A stretch of 64,000 nt of DNA from Limnoperna fortunei (GCA_944474755.1 OX104117.1:64905522-64969521), one strand, 5' to 3'. Positions 30,640 to 43,830 are shown, counted from the first letter of the stretch. The notes: generated by a model from the letters alone, not told the origin. Made by a program: numbers and translations.

Positions 30640-31416
30640 TTTGTGTAAACTTTTGTGACATGATTTGCATACCCAATCATTCGGGCAGTATTGAAATACC
30701 TGTCCAGGTTCTAAACATTTGTGGCATAACCTTTCATTTCCAGATACTCATGATTTTGAAATAAATTATGGTTGACCACTGTGAAACACTGTTACTATGA
30801 TTTAATAATTGGGAGTGATCTTCGGATAGGTATCGCTAGGGTTTTGCTAATGACAATCCTATCCCCTGTCTCACACTTATAGAGTTTGCCATCTACTCTT
30901 AATCTTTCGTTAAATATATCCTGTATACTGCATCCTTCACTACATAAACATCTGCAGATATTGGTATACCTTTAATTTTGATGCGGAAAGTATTAGCCTG
31001 CAGTCTACCTAAATTATGAGGATTTTGCGAATGCAAGTGGAACATGCCTGCCACGCAAGTGTAAACATTATACTAACAGCAATAGTTTGCCTTCCTCATG
31101 ATCGAAGAATTCGTCTTCCTCATTATCCACATTTCTCTGATTCTCTGAATCCTTTTGATGCAGCCTGTTGGAACTTTAGCACCTATCGCCTTGTATATCT
31201 CGATATTGTTTAGCCTTTCAGATTTCGAAGGTATCGCACCACCGAAAAATGGTAATCTTTCAAGAATATGGGCTTAACACTTTCGATGAGAACCCGTGAG
31301 GGGGTCTGTTTACTGCTTGCTGTTTCGTGTTGACTTTCAACTGGATTAGTTTTTCTTTTGTTTGTCAACACATCTACGTTTGACGCCATGTTTCCTTTGT
31401 TTATATTTTCGCTCAT
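30640..31416 (-). pseudogene. LINE-1 (minus) ORF1, block B
   Basis: The ORF1 start at 31416 reads MSENINKGNMASNVDVLTNK, then PSRVLIESVKPIFLKDYHFS to 31210. Weaker, frame-shifted pieces continue (GCIKRIQRIRENVDN; then DVYVVKDAVYRIYLTKD-like sequence near 30930). The C-terminal zinc knuckles lie at 30660-30740 (CHKCLEPGQVFQYC then CKSCHKSLHK). About 260 residues in total, a normal size for a LINE ORF1 RNA-binding protein. Stops and frameshifts break it. Transcribed away from the plus-strand LINE that begins ~100 bp to its right. Confidence 0.72.
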
Positions 31417-31489
31417 TAATGTACATGTACATTTTATTGTTATACTTATATAAATACTTTGTGATATATAGACATGATACACTTGTCTA

Positions 31490-33285
31490 CATGGATCATT
31501 TAATGCCATATTGAACACCCCAGAATATTCATCTTTTTTAAAAAAAAGCTACAACATTATATTTTTAGAAACAATTGAAAGCGAAATAGCTAAATATTCT
31601 ATAAAAATGCAAAATTTTAATAGCTGGAGACTAAAATGCAAGGGTAGGCTTAGAGAAAGACAATATTTGTCTAGACTCAGATAAACATACCCCTCTTTCG
31701 TAATGACTTATGTGACTCCAACCTAATACAAAGACAGAGCCAAGATTCTAATATTAACTCGAAGGTTAAACAACTATTACAAATTTGTATTGCCTCATCA
31801 TTACGCACTCTAAATGGTAGGACATTAGAGTACATGATGGGATCTTTTACATGCTTTCAACCCCTGGGAAGTAGTGTGGTACACTACTTCATAGCCTAAG
31901 AGGATCTGCTATCATATTTAAACCAGAGCTATCCGACCACTGTTAGCTCTGTTATCTATTAAGTTGTAATATTAAAGAAATAAAACCTGAAGAAACTTCC
32001 CATGCGTGAAAAATAAATATGGGATGATAATTCTATAGCGAATTTCAAAGAAGCAACGAATTAAACTACAGTTAAAAAAACTTATTAAAAATTATAATGA
32101 CAAAAGTTATAATAAAGATACTATAAATGCTGCTGCTGCAGATCTTAACAAAATATTCATAACTGCAGCAGAAATGTCTTTAAAAAAGAAAAAAACACAT
32201 CTTATAAAAATTCCACTGCAAGGATAATGAAAAAATATAAAAGTATAGAATAGCATGACATAGATTTTATTACAAAGAAAAAAGAATTATTACACAAATA
32301 TGACCTTCTTAATAAATACCCTTCTGGCCCTTTAACACGTGGTTCAATTTTTAAATGTCTGAAACAATATAATAAATTAAGAAAATCAAAAATAAGAACA
32401 TTAAAACAAGTTATTTTTAACAAACTTGATAAATGAAATGAAGAGAATCCAAATTGCATACTGGAAGCTGCTAGATAAACCAAAAGAAGAGCATAAACAA
32501 AATAGAATAAAACCTGAAAGCAATATTAACTCAGAAGAATTGAATGACTATTTTAAAAATCTTAATTCTAGACAAACTAATACTTCTAATGGATCAGAAG
32601 ATATAGAAAACAGATTTATATCTTACAATTAAGAAATAATAGTAATTTTGGAAGAGATAAAAGTACGTCAGTAAATAAACATATCAAAAATTTCAAAAAT
32701 ATATTTTCCTTTAAAAATCATTTAAATATCAATTCCAAATCACACCAACAAATTATTTCCAAATTTAGAACAAGTTCACACGACCTTAAAATAGAAAAAG
32801 ACCAATATTTAGAAATAAGTGCAGAAAATAGAAAATGTAAGTTCTGCCAAAATGGAGTCGAAGATGAAATCCTCGTCCTTCTGAAAGATGCACCCTGGCC
32901 TATAAACGTATACGTTATATTGATACATACACATTTAAATATAAAATCCTTCCTGAAATTAATGATGAAAACACTTGTTTATATGAATCCTCTCCTCTGA
33001 GGGTGAGGAAGTTACCACACTCTTTCAAACATGCTTATGGACTTATTTGAAGAACGATCAAGGCTTTTAAAGTTAAGTTAGCTAATTAAAAGTGACCACT
33101 TCTTCCTTTACATAACAACAGTAAAAGGTAGACTTTCCATATGACAGTGGAATTTTTTGTTTTGTTTACATATTGTTAACTGAATCACTATCGTTCTATT
33201 TAGTTTATTACTTTATGTTATATATTGTTCCTTTATATGCTAATTAATAATCACTTTTTTAATAAAACCTTAATTTGATATGTTT
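31490..33285 (+). pseudogene. LINE-2 (plus) endonuclease, linker, C-terminus and 3' end, block B and beyond
   Basis: 31560-31990 matches the endonuclease remnant of block A (SSLRTLNGRTLEYMMGSFTC). From 32040 the linker missing in A is present (KKLIKNYNDKSYNKDTINAA, later MKRIQIAYWKLLDKPKEEHK and NINSEELNDYFKNLNSRQTN). The RT domain is absent. 32640-32900 is the ORF2 C-terminus with SKFRTSSHDLKIEKDQYLEI and ENRKCKFCQNGVEDE, a Cys-rich end common in such LINEs. 33000-33285 reads as the last codons and an AT-rich 3' UTR ending near AATAAAACCTTAATTT. Confidence 0.78.
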
Positions 33286-35759
33286 TCTTTAAGAAAATAA
33301 TCAATTATGATTGATTTGCTAAGTATTGGGCACCAAAAAATAAATAATAAAAACTTATAATAATTATTTCAAATCTTGTATTATTGTAGCGCAATATCAG
33401 TCAATAAATTGTAATAACTGTAATAGGTGAAAACAAAGCTAGTGAGGGATTGGGAATGAATGAGTTAGGCTGTCTAGGAATCAAACGAACAACAGCCAAG
33501 AAGGCTAGCGACGAAACGATAATAGCAGCATCCTGACCTATCGGTATTTAAAGGTCAAAATCTTCCTACCAGATAAGTGTTAAACTTCAATCAAGATAGA
33601 ATAATATAAAGAATAGGTAAACCGAGTCTTGACACAATATAATGAGCAGTTTGCTTGATATACATCATGATAAATGATCGGTAGGAGTGTGTTGAGGTTC
33701 CACCAAATAAACACTAAAAGTTCTGAAAACTGGGTTTTATGACACCCTTTTCGACCCCTTTTACTCAAAAAGGTATAAGATAATAATATATAAATTTACA
33801 TACTTGTGAAAACCTTATAACATCTTAAATCAGAATAAAATCTGTTTTTTCCAAAATGATAAATGTTTCAAAATTAAAAACTTATATCAATCATATGGTG
33901 TAAAAATTCAGTTTTCGGGGTAAAAAAAACCAGTACACTTCGATGATCAACCCCACCCAGCTGCACACAATTTCTACGGGTTGCGTACTGGCCTCTGAGA
34001 TTAAAATACAATTTGTATAGTGGTTGGTGTTTGGAGTGCAAAAAAGCGGAAATTTCTCTGGTTCTAACCAACTTTCTATAATTTTGTACCGTCATTTAAA
34101 ATTGACTGCGGGCTATCCTTTCTATTTTCCCATTTTTTTTTTCAATTTGTTACAGTCCTTAATAGAATTAAGGAGCAACCATTTATTGCATTCCATTTTA
34201 TAACTTTGAAAACGAACATTAATTTCCGCAAAATTTGAACCATGTGTAGAAGGGCTCTCTATATTTAGTAAAATGTAAGAATGCCAAAACCTCAACCAGA
34301 ATCAAAAAACACAGGACAGTGACAAAATCTGGATTGCAACAAAGACACACGACATGAAGGAGGAACCCAAAATAACAAGAAAAACCGAAAATAATTAACC
34401 CAAACCCAATAAAAATGTGGGCCCTTCCATATGGTCTGGACGATTAAGCAGTGTGACTTTAATTAGAAACCCTTCGAGTTTCTTATAGTCATGTCAAATT
34501 TAGACAAGAAAAACGTATCTATAGTTCAGAAAAAATTGTCTGTTTGCATTTCGGATATTTATTATCCATATCTAAAATGCGATGAGCTAAGTCCACAATG
34601 TAATCAGCTAAGTCGTGATAACTGCCTTAGAACATTTGAAGAGAAGACATCGAAATCCCTTACAAATATCTAATTGGTCAACATCAGCGTTTTGTCTCGA
34701 AAATCGGAGTATCGATCGCAAGATCTAGCATAACGTATAAGTTGTGGAATATAAGCACTATACGCGGGAACGGATTAATTTTGGTATTAATGAACGTTAA
34801 AATTGACGATTACTGAGTTAAAATAGAATTTAGTTTGTAGTTTTCAATTTGCGGAATTTCTATATTTAGAAAAATTTCAGGTCTTTAACAACATTATCAT
34901 GATCATGATGCCTTTAATTATAACCTGATGGTGTTGTAGCAATTGCAATTTCTTCAGTAAAGCCTTTTCTTGTCCTAACAGCTTTCTTCTATAAGGGTAA
35001 AGAAGATATAAATAAATATGACAAGAATGACTGAGACCATATTTGGGATCCTATGTGCTCGACCCGCAGATAATCTATACCAGGCCATGTCTAACCTAAT
35101 AATCACACGTAGGCAAAAAAAGAATGACGCGATCTACTCTTGGGTTAATTTTTTGATGCCCCTTTTAAGGTTTAGTGTGAGAAATATATTTACACAGAGC
35201 TCTGTAATTATGTTATATGCAGTAACTGTTACAGTATAGATTGGCATTTAAATATTCTGAGATGGCCTTCTATGAGTGTACACGCGCACATTATGTACTG
35301 TTGAAAGCTTTAGCGTTAAACTTTGTACCTGCAATGGCCATGATCTTCATTTGCAAACTGGTGTCAAGTTTGGCGAACTCACAAACATTTCGAACATAAA
35401 ATGTGACACTAATGTATATGAATAGCTTTTCTCATAAGCAGAGACATTTAGTTAGCCAAACGGGACTGTTTATACAAGTCTAAATGCCCTTAAGGTAATA
35501 AACATACGTTGTGCTTGCATTCTTAAACAACGTAGATTACTAACTAAAATGAAAATCAAAGCAGTTATGAGGTAGGATATTATTTCTATGATTTGTAGGA
35601 TCTGACCGATTAAACAAAAACCCTTTTGATTTATTAAAATAATCAGAGACATTCTAATTGAATCTCAAAAACGCTGGTGACAAAATACAATTGATGACTG
35701 TATTTTTTTAGGTAAAATCTATGATCTAAAAATGGCAAGTAATAATTCTTATTGCTTAA
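33286..35759. other. Stretch without recognisable genes
   Basis: AT-rich DNA with a few 60-75-codon ORFs of no protein-like character. I found no tandem repeat, LTR or transposase here. It may contain the lost 5' part of the Gypsy element that follows. Confidence 0.55.
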
Positions 35760-35989
35760 AAAATAGAAATGCGGGGAGATCAAGCTTGCCTGCCTTGAAA
35801 AAGAGACTAGCGAGATAACCGATCATCAATTAAAGCGAATGGGTAACGACAAGCCCAAGGAAAGAGTGCATTACTGTACAAAGCATGGATTAGGAGCAAA
35901 GAAGAAACAACTCAAGTAGGCAAATGACAAGAAGTGATAAATCTAAATGCCAATACTGTGGAGTGTTTGGGAAATAGTAGCAAAATATA

Positions 35990-36840
35990 AACTGTCAAAT
36001 TGATACCGGGTCGACTTATTAACTTAATAAGCTACAGAGACATTTGCAATGTTAACATGGAAACCCCAAATTGTAAAAGGGATATTTAAAGCTCCACCTT
36101 TATGATGGTTCCAGTATTGAACCGCTACGACAAATGACCATCAAATGGGAAAAAATCATAAAATTTGCGACATGGAATTTCAAATCGTAAACGTAGAGCA
36201 GAAGCAGTTGCTTTCATCAGATTCATGTGAGGAGATTAACATCTTAAAGAGTAATGACGACAGCAAATCTTATGTGATTACAAAGATGTTTTTGCCGGAT
36301 TAGGATGCCTACCTGGAGAATATCAAGAAAAACGTGAGGCGAATGCAGCATCAACCGCACAGGGTGGTAGCACCTTTAAAAAAGGCTGTGAAATAGAAGT
36401 GACAATCGAACCACTAGAAAAACTATGCTTCATAACGCAAGTCACATAGCCGACCGAATGGATAAGTATCATGGTAGTAGTAAAAAAGCAGAATAAATAT
36501 ATGATCACATTATCCGATGCCAACAATTAATGAAATATTGCCACGTCTGGCAAAAGCTGAAATGTTCTCCGTATTTGATTAGAAAGAAGGGTTTTGGCAA
36601 ATACAGGCTAAAACTCTTGAGGAATATCAGAGGCGACAACACGAAGTCTTGAAAGGATTCAAAGGAAGTGATGTAATCGTGGATGACATTTTAGTCCTTT
36701 GGACAGGAGACATAGACGAGGAAGCGAAATAAGACCACGATGAAAATCTTCGATATCTACGTTATTGAGAAGTCAATTTAAAGTTGAACAAACAAAAGCT
36801 CATCTTACGTTGCAATATGGCGTCCCGTATATAGGACATC
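35990..36840 (+). pseudogene. pol: K02A2.6-like protease and RT fragments
   Basis: Protease active site kept as QIDTGST at ~36000, followed by GSSIEPL-like and MEFQIVNVEQK pieces. RT begins near 36300 and has PMPTINEILPRLAKAEMFSV, then FWQIQAKTLEE joined directly to EYQRRQHEVLKGFKGSD. The ~30 residues normally between these blocks are missing. The active-site strand reads VIVDDILV. The next part, LKLNKQKLILRCN, leads into the thumb. Stops are frequent. Confidence 0.8.
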
Positions 36841-37014
36841 GTCTTACAAAAGATTGACTAAAACCAGAAGAGTTTATAGCAATACAGGAAATGACAATCC
36901 GAATGACTTACAGTCCGCCCAAAGATTCATTGGTCATGTAAACTGTTTTTCAAACCTTCTTTTAAAGATATCAGAAGTTGAGAACCATTGAGAGGAATGG
37001 TTAACTGCAAATAA

Positions 37015-37310
37015 TCATGCGAGACACAAGAGAATGCGTTTCAGAAAATAAAAGAACTTGTCACGGATTATCCAATATTTAAATACTATGATGTAAACGA
37101 AAAGGTCACTATACAATGTGACGTAAGTGAAGTAGGATTAAAGGCGACATTACCACAAAATGGATAGCCAGTTGCGTTCACATCCGAAACAATGAAGGAA
37201 ACTCAGCAAAGATAGATATGCACAAATAGAGAAGGAATGCCTTGCTATAGTTTTCGCGGCGTTGAAAGATTCGATCAATATATATATATATATATATATA
37301 TACGCAAGAG
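37015..37310 (+). pseudogene. pol: K02A2.6-like RNase H with TA microsatellite insertion
   Basis: FQKIKELVTDYPIFKYYDVN is followed by VTIQCDVSEVGLKATLPQNG, the start of the RNase H domain. The domain is then interrupted by a 24-bp TA run (37278-37301) where the conserved FDQYIYG-type segment would be. TA expansion probably began at the codons for Ile-Tyr in that segment. Confidence 0.78.
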
Positions 37311-37329
37311 AGAAAATTGCTCTTCAAAA

Positions 37330-38240
37330 GATCCAGAATCATTATACCGAAATCACGCAGACTAACAATGGTGGCAAAGATACACTCAAGTCATCTTGGA
37401 GTAAAGCATGTCTTCGAAAAGCACGAGACTCAAATTTATGACGGTCTATAAATAGTCGGGTAAAGGAATTTATTCAACAATTTGGCACATGCAATTAATT
37501 TTATGCGAAGAAAGCGAAAGAACCTCTGTTGACATATCCTATCCCTAAACTACCATTGAACAAAGTTTGAACGGATCTATTTACAATCAAGGATCGTGAC
37601 TTCCTATTTACCGTAGACGTTTTGGAACTTTACGAACTAACGTCAACTTCATCCGACGCAATAGTCAAATGCTTGACGGAACACTTTAGCAGACATGGAA
37701 TTCTGAGCAAACCTATTAGAGACAACGGACCACATTTTATAGACAATACTTTTAATATTTCGTGAACGAATGAGAATTTGAACTTATCACAAGCTCTCCG
37801 TTTCATAGGCAGTCGAATCGAAAAGCCGAGTCTGCTGTAATTAGCAAAACGATTAATCAAAAAGGAAGAGAGAAAGCAAGATATATGGAAAGCAAATTTT
37901 GACTGGAGAAACACACCGACCAAAGACAAGGACATCAGTTTACTTCAACGTTCAATGTCATGACATTTCTTTCTAAATCTGACAAACAACTTAATCCAAT
38001 AGCTGTGATGGATCTACCAGTAAAAATAAAACGGAAAATAAAAAGTTCTATTATGACAAAACCGCAAAACTATACTAGCGGAACTGAAAGTTGATGATAG
38101 TGTTAGAGTCTGATTAACTGTAATAAGCGAAATAAACAAGAAACATTTGTTAATAAATCAGATAATATAAGATCGTATATTGTTTACATTGAGGTCAAGA
38201 AATATCGACGAAATTGCAGGGAACAACAAAAGCGACATAA
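37330..38240 (+). pseudogene. pol: K02A2.6-like integrase fragment
   Basis: After LTYPIPKLPLNKV come TDLFTIKDRDFLFTVDVLEL (first Asp), IRDNGPHFIDNTF (second Asp, ~37715) and SNRKAESA (Glu, ~37815), so all three catalytic residues are still readable in different frames. It continues with AKRLIKKEERKQDIWKANFD, WRNTPTKDKDIS and AELKVDDSVRV, typical of the C-terminal part. Confidence 0.82.
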
Positions 38241-38655
38241 CCACCAGAAGAAGCTCTTGTCGAATGTGATGAATAAAAAAGTACGACGACTCCAGTAAGA
38301 CGTTCAATTCTAGTATTTTAAGAACAGCTATTATTTCCTATGTCCATGTTTGTATTTTACTTTTTTTACCTATTTGTGAATTTAAAACCTTGTTTAGATT
38401 ATTATTTTTTTTATTTTTTATATTAGTTTTAAATATGCAACTCCTTGTTGATTTTGCTATGAAGTCACTTACACTTGAACTGTCGTATTCTGCTCTCACG
38501 GGCCGTTTATAACCGTATTAGTATATGTATACGGATCAAATTAGACATCATTTAACATTAAATTGAAAATTATTTGAGTATAACTTCTATAGAATTACGC
38601 ATTGAGATTAATCATTTAATTTCTCTTTTGGTAATAATCAGTTAAAAGGGCGTGA

Positions 38656-38900
38656 TGTTGGATATATACACAATATTCAAGGTCTTAATGTGATTAGTTA
38701 CTGTTTTGTATACTCTACAATTTCTGACAATTTGGGAGCTGATTCTTGGCAATCTAGTTATCCCGACTACAGTTATTGTTGCGGTGACTGTTTGATTCGT
38801 AAATTGAATGTACCGATCTTGTCATGCTGTGGTTATGCATAATCTGCTACTTCTAGGAAGATCAGTCGTACCGGACCACCAACTTTCCATTGCAAGCGCT
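38656..38900 (+). repeat. Possible 3' LTR of the K02A2.6-like element
   Basis: AAAAGGGCGTGA precedes TGTTGGATATATACACAA, the layout expected for a polypurine tract and LTR start. The right end and a matching 5' LTR were not found, so this is tentative. Confidence 0.35.
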
Positions 38901-41390
38901 TTCAAAATTTCACCGCAATTCACGGTGTCATTTTTATAATGTGGCAATATCAATATGCAAAATCTGAAGATAAGAAGATAAACCACTACAAATTACCTGT
39001 ATATTTAAAGGTTTAATTGATAATTATTAAAAATTCTTTTTTATGGAGTAAAACGTAGCAATGCATTTCTTTTTTAAGAGTTTATTTATAAAGAACTCCG
39101 AATAAACAAAACACAAGAAAAGGCTGTATGAATACATACAAATCAATACAAAATATATACAATGATACGTTATATATTACATATTTGTTATTTATACATA
39201 ATTACCGATTTTTATAGGAGGGTCTGTCCGTCCAAGCCTCGGTGGTTTCGAGATGATAACGCGTCAACAGATATTATTTAAATTTCGCACAGCTATTAAA
39301 TTCCATAAAATGAAGATCAAGTTCGATTTGCAGTACAATCCAAATTGAATTCGATTTATTTTGGTTAACAGTTGTTGGTTTCCAGATGATAACTTGAAAA
39401 CGCGTAGACAGATTTTGTTTAAACTTTGCACAACTGTTAAGTACTATAAAATGAATGAATTTTCAGCACACTCTCGTTTTTAGTTTTTGAGTTGTGCCAA
39501 TTTGAAATAATTTTTATAGGTCCAGACTGTGGGTAAAAATTGTCTTCCGAGATGGACTGTTATCATGCTTAGCTGTTACTGTAGGCTGATTTGTAATTCA
39601 CAAAAATGTGTTCATGAATATAAAAAAACAATGCAACTTGACGTCCCATTAAATGCCCTATTTTTAAATGCGTATATCGATCGTTGTAATTTGTGCAGGT
39701 AAATATTTAAAGAAACTTCAAGGTAATACATTTATTTTATGAACAGTTGGTTTAAATCAACGCAGTTTGAATTTATGAGTCGTCTTCAGTTAACATAACT
39801 CAAGGAACATGGAATAAAGTTCGTGGAATGCATATGAATGAAATATATTTCTGTAAGTAGTTTTAATTATGCCAAATAAAGTACAGCTTTAATTGTATTT
39901 GGTCGTATTTTTCTACACTTAATCATATATATGTGTTATATACATGTATCCATATCCAGAGATGTTCAATTTGTAGTGTTTGAAAGCCTTTGTTGTTGTT
40001 CCAATGTAGCGAAAAATGTACCCGTTGAAGAGGAGCACTAGGTTTTCTTTTTCAACTCTAAGATAGGACCGAAAACTCTTGAATTTTATCTCGGTATTGA
40101 ATTTTGATCAGAAATATGGTCCAAATTGAAGTTAGAAATATATGTATGGTGTAAGTTTTAAAAGGCATAACATCAAGACTGTTCGGTATATTTTCTGGAT
40201 CGTTACTCAGGGTAAGTTTAAAACAATAATGTCGTTAAATTTGAACCAAGTCCATTTCTCAGGTTACACAGGCTACAAACATTAGAGTTGGAGAAACAGT
40301 AAAAAAGTTTGTTTATCAATAACTTTGTAAGGATGGCTACTTTCTAAAATGTCTATAACTCACATCCATTTGCAGACATTAAATTATGCCCTGTGTTATC
40401 ACAGCATAACAAATCCAGAATTATAATTTGTATAACAACGGAAATTCCCAACAAATGATCCAACTTTTCATATTACTTTTTCTCCAAGACATAATTATGA
40501 GAAATCGACGGTTGTCTAAATAGAGGTAGGCACTGTTACTCGTCCAGAGCACTTCTGGCTTTTATCGGGTTCGGGATACTTCCTTTCTGTTTATATGTTT
40601 TTGGTTTTTGTTTTGTGTTTTAAGTTGTCTAAATCAGGTTGACATTTTATTACGTTATAAAACGAATTAAAATATTTTTTGTTTTAAATAAAGATCCCAA
40701 AATAGGCAAAATGCAAAAAAGAACAGTATAATAACAGATAATCGAATACATAATGCTTTTGTAGTTATATTATTTTATCTATACATAACTATTCACCCGT
40801 AAATGTACCTATCGATTGGTTTACTTTGTTTAAAAAGATATTCAAACACTTAAAACATTCTCTATAAGTAAACAGACACTGCTTTTCTAACATATATACA
40901 TTTACATACTTTATGTGAGGCACAACTACCTGTATGATTGATTGATTAATGGTGTTTAACGCCCGAGCAGCAATATTTCAGCTATATTCAGGCGAAACTA
41001 CCTGTATGACGTCGAGACAGTTTACAATCGTATCACTAAGAGACGCGTAGATCGATTTTAGTAAAAGAGTTATTTGCTTGAACACGAAAACCCTTGTAAG
41101 CAAATAAACTCTTAACCGGTTTTCAAAATGGGAAGTGAAAAAATGTCAGCTGCCCTATGGCGATGATATAATGCAAATTGTTTTTATTCCAACCAACTTC
41201 ATGTTTATACGTTTTTGACCCAGAAAGTGTCTCGCAACTCGTAAAGATTTTTTTCTCGAAAACCGTAAGTCCTATAGATTTTGGACCACCACCATTGATC
41301 TTAAGTGTAATATATTACATTTAAAAATTTCAAGGTCAAAGGTCAATAGTTAAGGTCAAATGTCACAATGGGTCATATTACAGTACTTGC
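38901..41390. other. Gene-free repeat mosaic
   Basis: No coding sequence. Two diverged ~145-bp units (about 39235-39370 and 39375-39490) share TTTCGAGATGATAAC / TTTCCAGATGATAAC and AAATTTCGCACA / AAACTTTGCACA. A mollusc-type dispersed repeat start (TGATTGATTGATTAATGGTG) is at 40937-41010. Otherwise nothing recognised. Confidence 0.5.
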
Positions 41391-41399
41391 ATCAGTACA

Positions 41400-42360
41400 C
41401 ATGTAACAGTGTCGTTTTTCCACCACTCAACACTTTGACTGATTGATAACTGATTGCTACAGGATTTTGGACCGCTGAAGGAACGTTGACTGATTGATGA
41501 CGAATACATCCGTCCAAAATTATGAATCCGTCATAACCTTGGTAACCGTCAGCGATAATGCAATCAGTCTAATAAATGCTATCCAGAAACCGTCATTTAA
41601 TTATATGTATAAATCGGTAAGCGTTTTGACGGATACGTATAAATTAATAATTTGAAGATGAAACGAATTCTGCGTCATTTGTATATTATATATGCACTGA
41701 TAGACATAGGGCTAATTGTTCAAGAACAATTAGAAAGGTCTTTCCTAGATACCTGTAAGAAATTAATTTTTCTTCATCTCTTGTTGTGAACTTGAATATA
41801 TAGGTTACTGGGCCGTAAACTATTTTTGTGGTCCTGAGTAGAAAAATACATGGTTGTCAAGGACTTTTGTGGCTGTTGCTAAGGACAAAATGCCACTTCC
41901 GGTTGTAAAATGACATATTTTAGCAAATTACATCATGCTGATTTAAAAATATATGGTTGCTAAGGACTTTTTGTTATGGTTACCTTGTTGCTATGGTATG
42001 AGCTTGACCCATGACCTTTAAAATTGGGCTCAAATTGACTTGGTGATCATGTTAAACCTATATGTTTACTATATTATCTATAACTGTTTTCAAGTTGTAT
42101 GCAAAAAAATGATAAACCAAAATGAGTCAAGGGCTCGAACTCGGAATCGGTTCATCTCACTGTTTCGGACAAATCTATCAAATGAGGGTCTTGATGAGAG
42201 GAGTATTTTTCCTATTTATTGTCTTCTTCTATCTTTTATAGTTTCGAGTTGTAATGATAACAAGACTGGAGACCTAAGGTCGAGGTCACTTCTGAACTTT
42301 GACTTTGAGATTTTCTTTAAGGACATGTCACAGGACGATAGATGGTGAAGACCTTTTGTG
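41400..42360 (+). repeat. Dispersed repeat, plus copy (inverted partner at 62010-62480)
   Basis: Reading from ~41930, shared landmarks with the reverse complement of 62170-62430 include CTTGTTGCTATGGTATGA, ATCATGTTAAACCTATATG and GTCAAGGGCT followed by GGTTCATC. The leading part (41430-41500) has TGACTGATTGATAACTGATT, also found near 62140. No coding capacity. Confidence 0.8.
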
Positions 42361-42579
42361 ATTTAGAGTAACGGTTTGTGAGTTTTTGTGATAAGCGGAG
42401 TCCTTGAAACATTCAAGGTATACCGCTCGCCTTCGCTAGTCAGAAAATTTTAGCCAAAATATGTCATAAAGTTGTCCCACAAGTTCCTTAACATTGTCAC
42501 TTTTCAGTTTTCTTGTATCTGTTATTGTTCCAGAGATTACGCGATAACAAGGTTTTCGGTGTTTGGACAGATAACTCCG

Positions 42580-43035
42580 TAAAGAAAAATGTTTCGATTT
42601 CACAGGGTGAATTCTGAATAGACTTTCAGTGACTAAAACTTGTCGCGAAAGACCAAAAAGATATGTCACATACTTTTTAAACTGTTTGGTTTTGAAAGTT
42701 GGCGGAAAAAAAAGAAAAAAAAAGAAAAAAGAAAAATAATCCGAACAAAAACAATAAGGTCTTCCCACTAAAGTGGGAAAGACCTTAAAAAGACAGATAT
42801 GCTAATTGTTCAAGAACAATTAGAAAGGTCTTTCAGTGCCCAAAACTTGTCGCGAAAGACCAAAATGATATGTTGCATAGTTTTAAACTGTTTGGTTTTG
42901 AAGTTGGCGGGAAAAAAACAAAGAAAAATAATCCGAACAAAAACAATAAGGTCACTGGAAGTGGGAATGACCTTAATAATCCGAAAAAAATCAATAAGGT
43001 CTTCCCACTGGAAGTGGGAAAGACCTTAATAAAAT
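42580..43035 (+). repeat. Direct repeat pair with small palindromes
   Basis: Two ~90-bp copies (from about 42618 and 42832) share CTTGTCGCGAAAGACCAAAA and AAACTGTTTGGTTTTGAA. Each is followed by an A-rich stretch and a short hairpin, AAGGTCTTCCCACT / AGTGGGAAAGACCTT (42756-42786 and 42993-43028). AATTGTTCAAGAACAATT, itself a palindrome, occurs at 41717-41734 and 42804-42823. Confidence 0.75.
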
Positions 43036-43669
43036 TTATAATGAAACAAACGCAAGAATTCAAAAGAATGGTTAATAAAAATGTCTCGTTCTAAAAGAAT
43101 AAAATAAATACACATAATTATTTAAAAGAAAACAAAAAAAAATATTTTCGTTATATTATGTAATCAAGCAAATTTCTTTAATGCAGGACATATCTGCGGG
43201 TCAATCCCTGTAAACCCTAAAAAACTCCGTTCGATTTTAGGCACTTCAGTAGCGACGAGGTAAATGTTCCATTATTCATCCTCTTTTTATTTGCGCGAAT
43301 CGTGATTTCGGCTTATTTTTTTTCTGTGACCTGTTACATGTATATTTTATATCGCATATTAAGACGACCAGTCCCCAAATCAGTAATAGATTTATTCATA
43401 TTGAGCAAAGGACAAGACCTATTTGTACATACTGTTAGAAAAACTTGTTACTTAAATGTATGTTTGTTTTTAGTTTACAACATTTTTAATTTCAATCATA
43501 AATCTGTCATGTATAAATTTTTGAACCGTTCAAACAAGCATTGTCAATCAAAACACATTGTTTACCAAACAAAAAGTTGAAAACATTGTAAAATATACAG
43601 CTATTTTTGTCGCAAGTTTTATTTGACATGCAATAAAAGTAGTTAAAAAAGTATACCTACCATTACGCT

Positions 43670-43830
43670 GGATTGTTTGATTGTTTAGGGTTTTCAGCAA
43701 CATTTCATTTATTTCATGGCGTCCAGTTTTTATTGGAGGTGGGGTGGGAGGAATCCGGACCAACAATCTTGGTGAATTAAGTTGGAGTCGGGCACACCCT
43801 ACCTGCAGTCATTCGAAAGCGAAGCCTGTT
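43670..43830 (+). repeat. Mollusc dispersed repeat, fragment 1
   Basis: Contains CATGGCGTCCAGTTTTTATT, then GGAGTCGGGCACACCCT, matching 62995-63110. A tRNA-like part is not evident in this fragment. Confidence 0.65.

Larger units (their letters stand above)
28016..32036 (+). repeat. Composite block B (direct duplication of 12156-16262)
   Basis: Same order and orientation as block A: LINE endonuclease (minus), non-coding DNA, MITE, LINE ORF1 (minus), LINE endonuclease (plus). Unlike A, the LINEs here continue past both block edges, so B is closer to the original arrangement. Confidence 0.88.
35760..38300 (+). mobile_element. Second Ty3/Gypsy lineage (K02A2.6-like), heavily decayed
   Basis: Plus-strand order: a Cys knuckle start (CQYCGVFGK, ~35950), protease, RT, RNase H and integrase, all broken. 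The RT and integrase wording is that of the K02A2.6/Mag-type Gypsy elements common in invertebrates, unlike copies 1 and 2. No 5' LTR was found. Confidence 0.82.

Noticed and set aside
37630..37935. 101-codon minus-strand ORF
   Set aside because: It is the antisense shadow of the K02A2.6-like integrase, whose conserved residues read on the plus strand.
42040..42348. 102-codon ORF on the plus strand
   Set aside because: It lies fully inside the dispersed repeat shared with 62170-62430, where the frame is not kept; composition is not protein-like.
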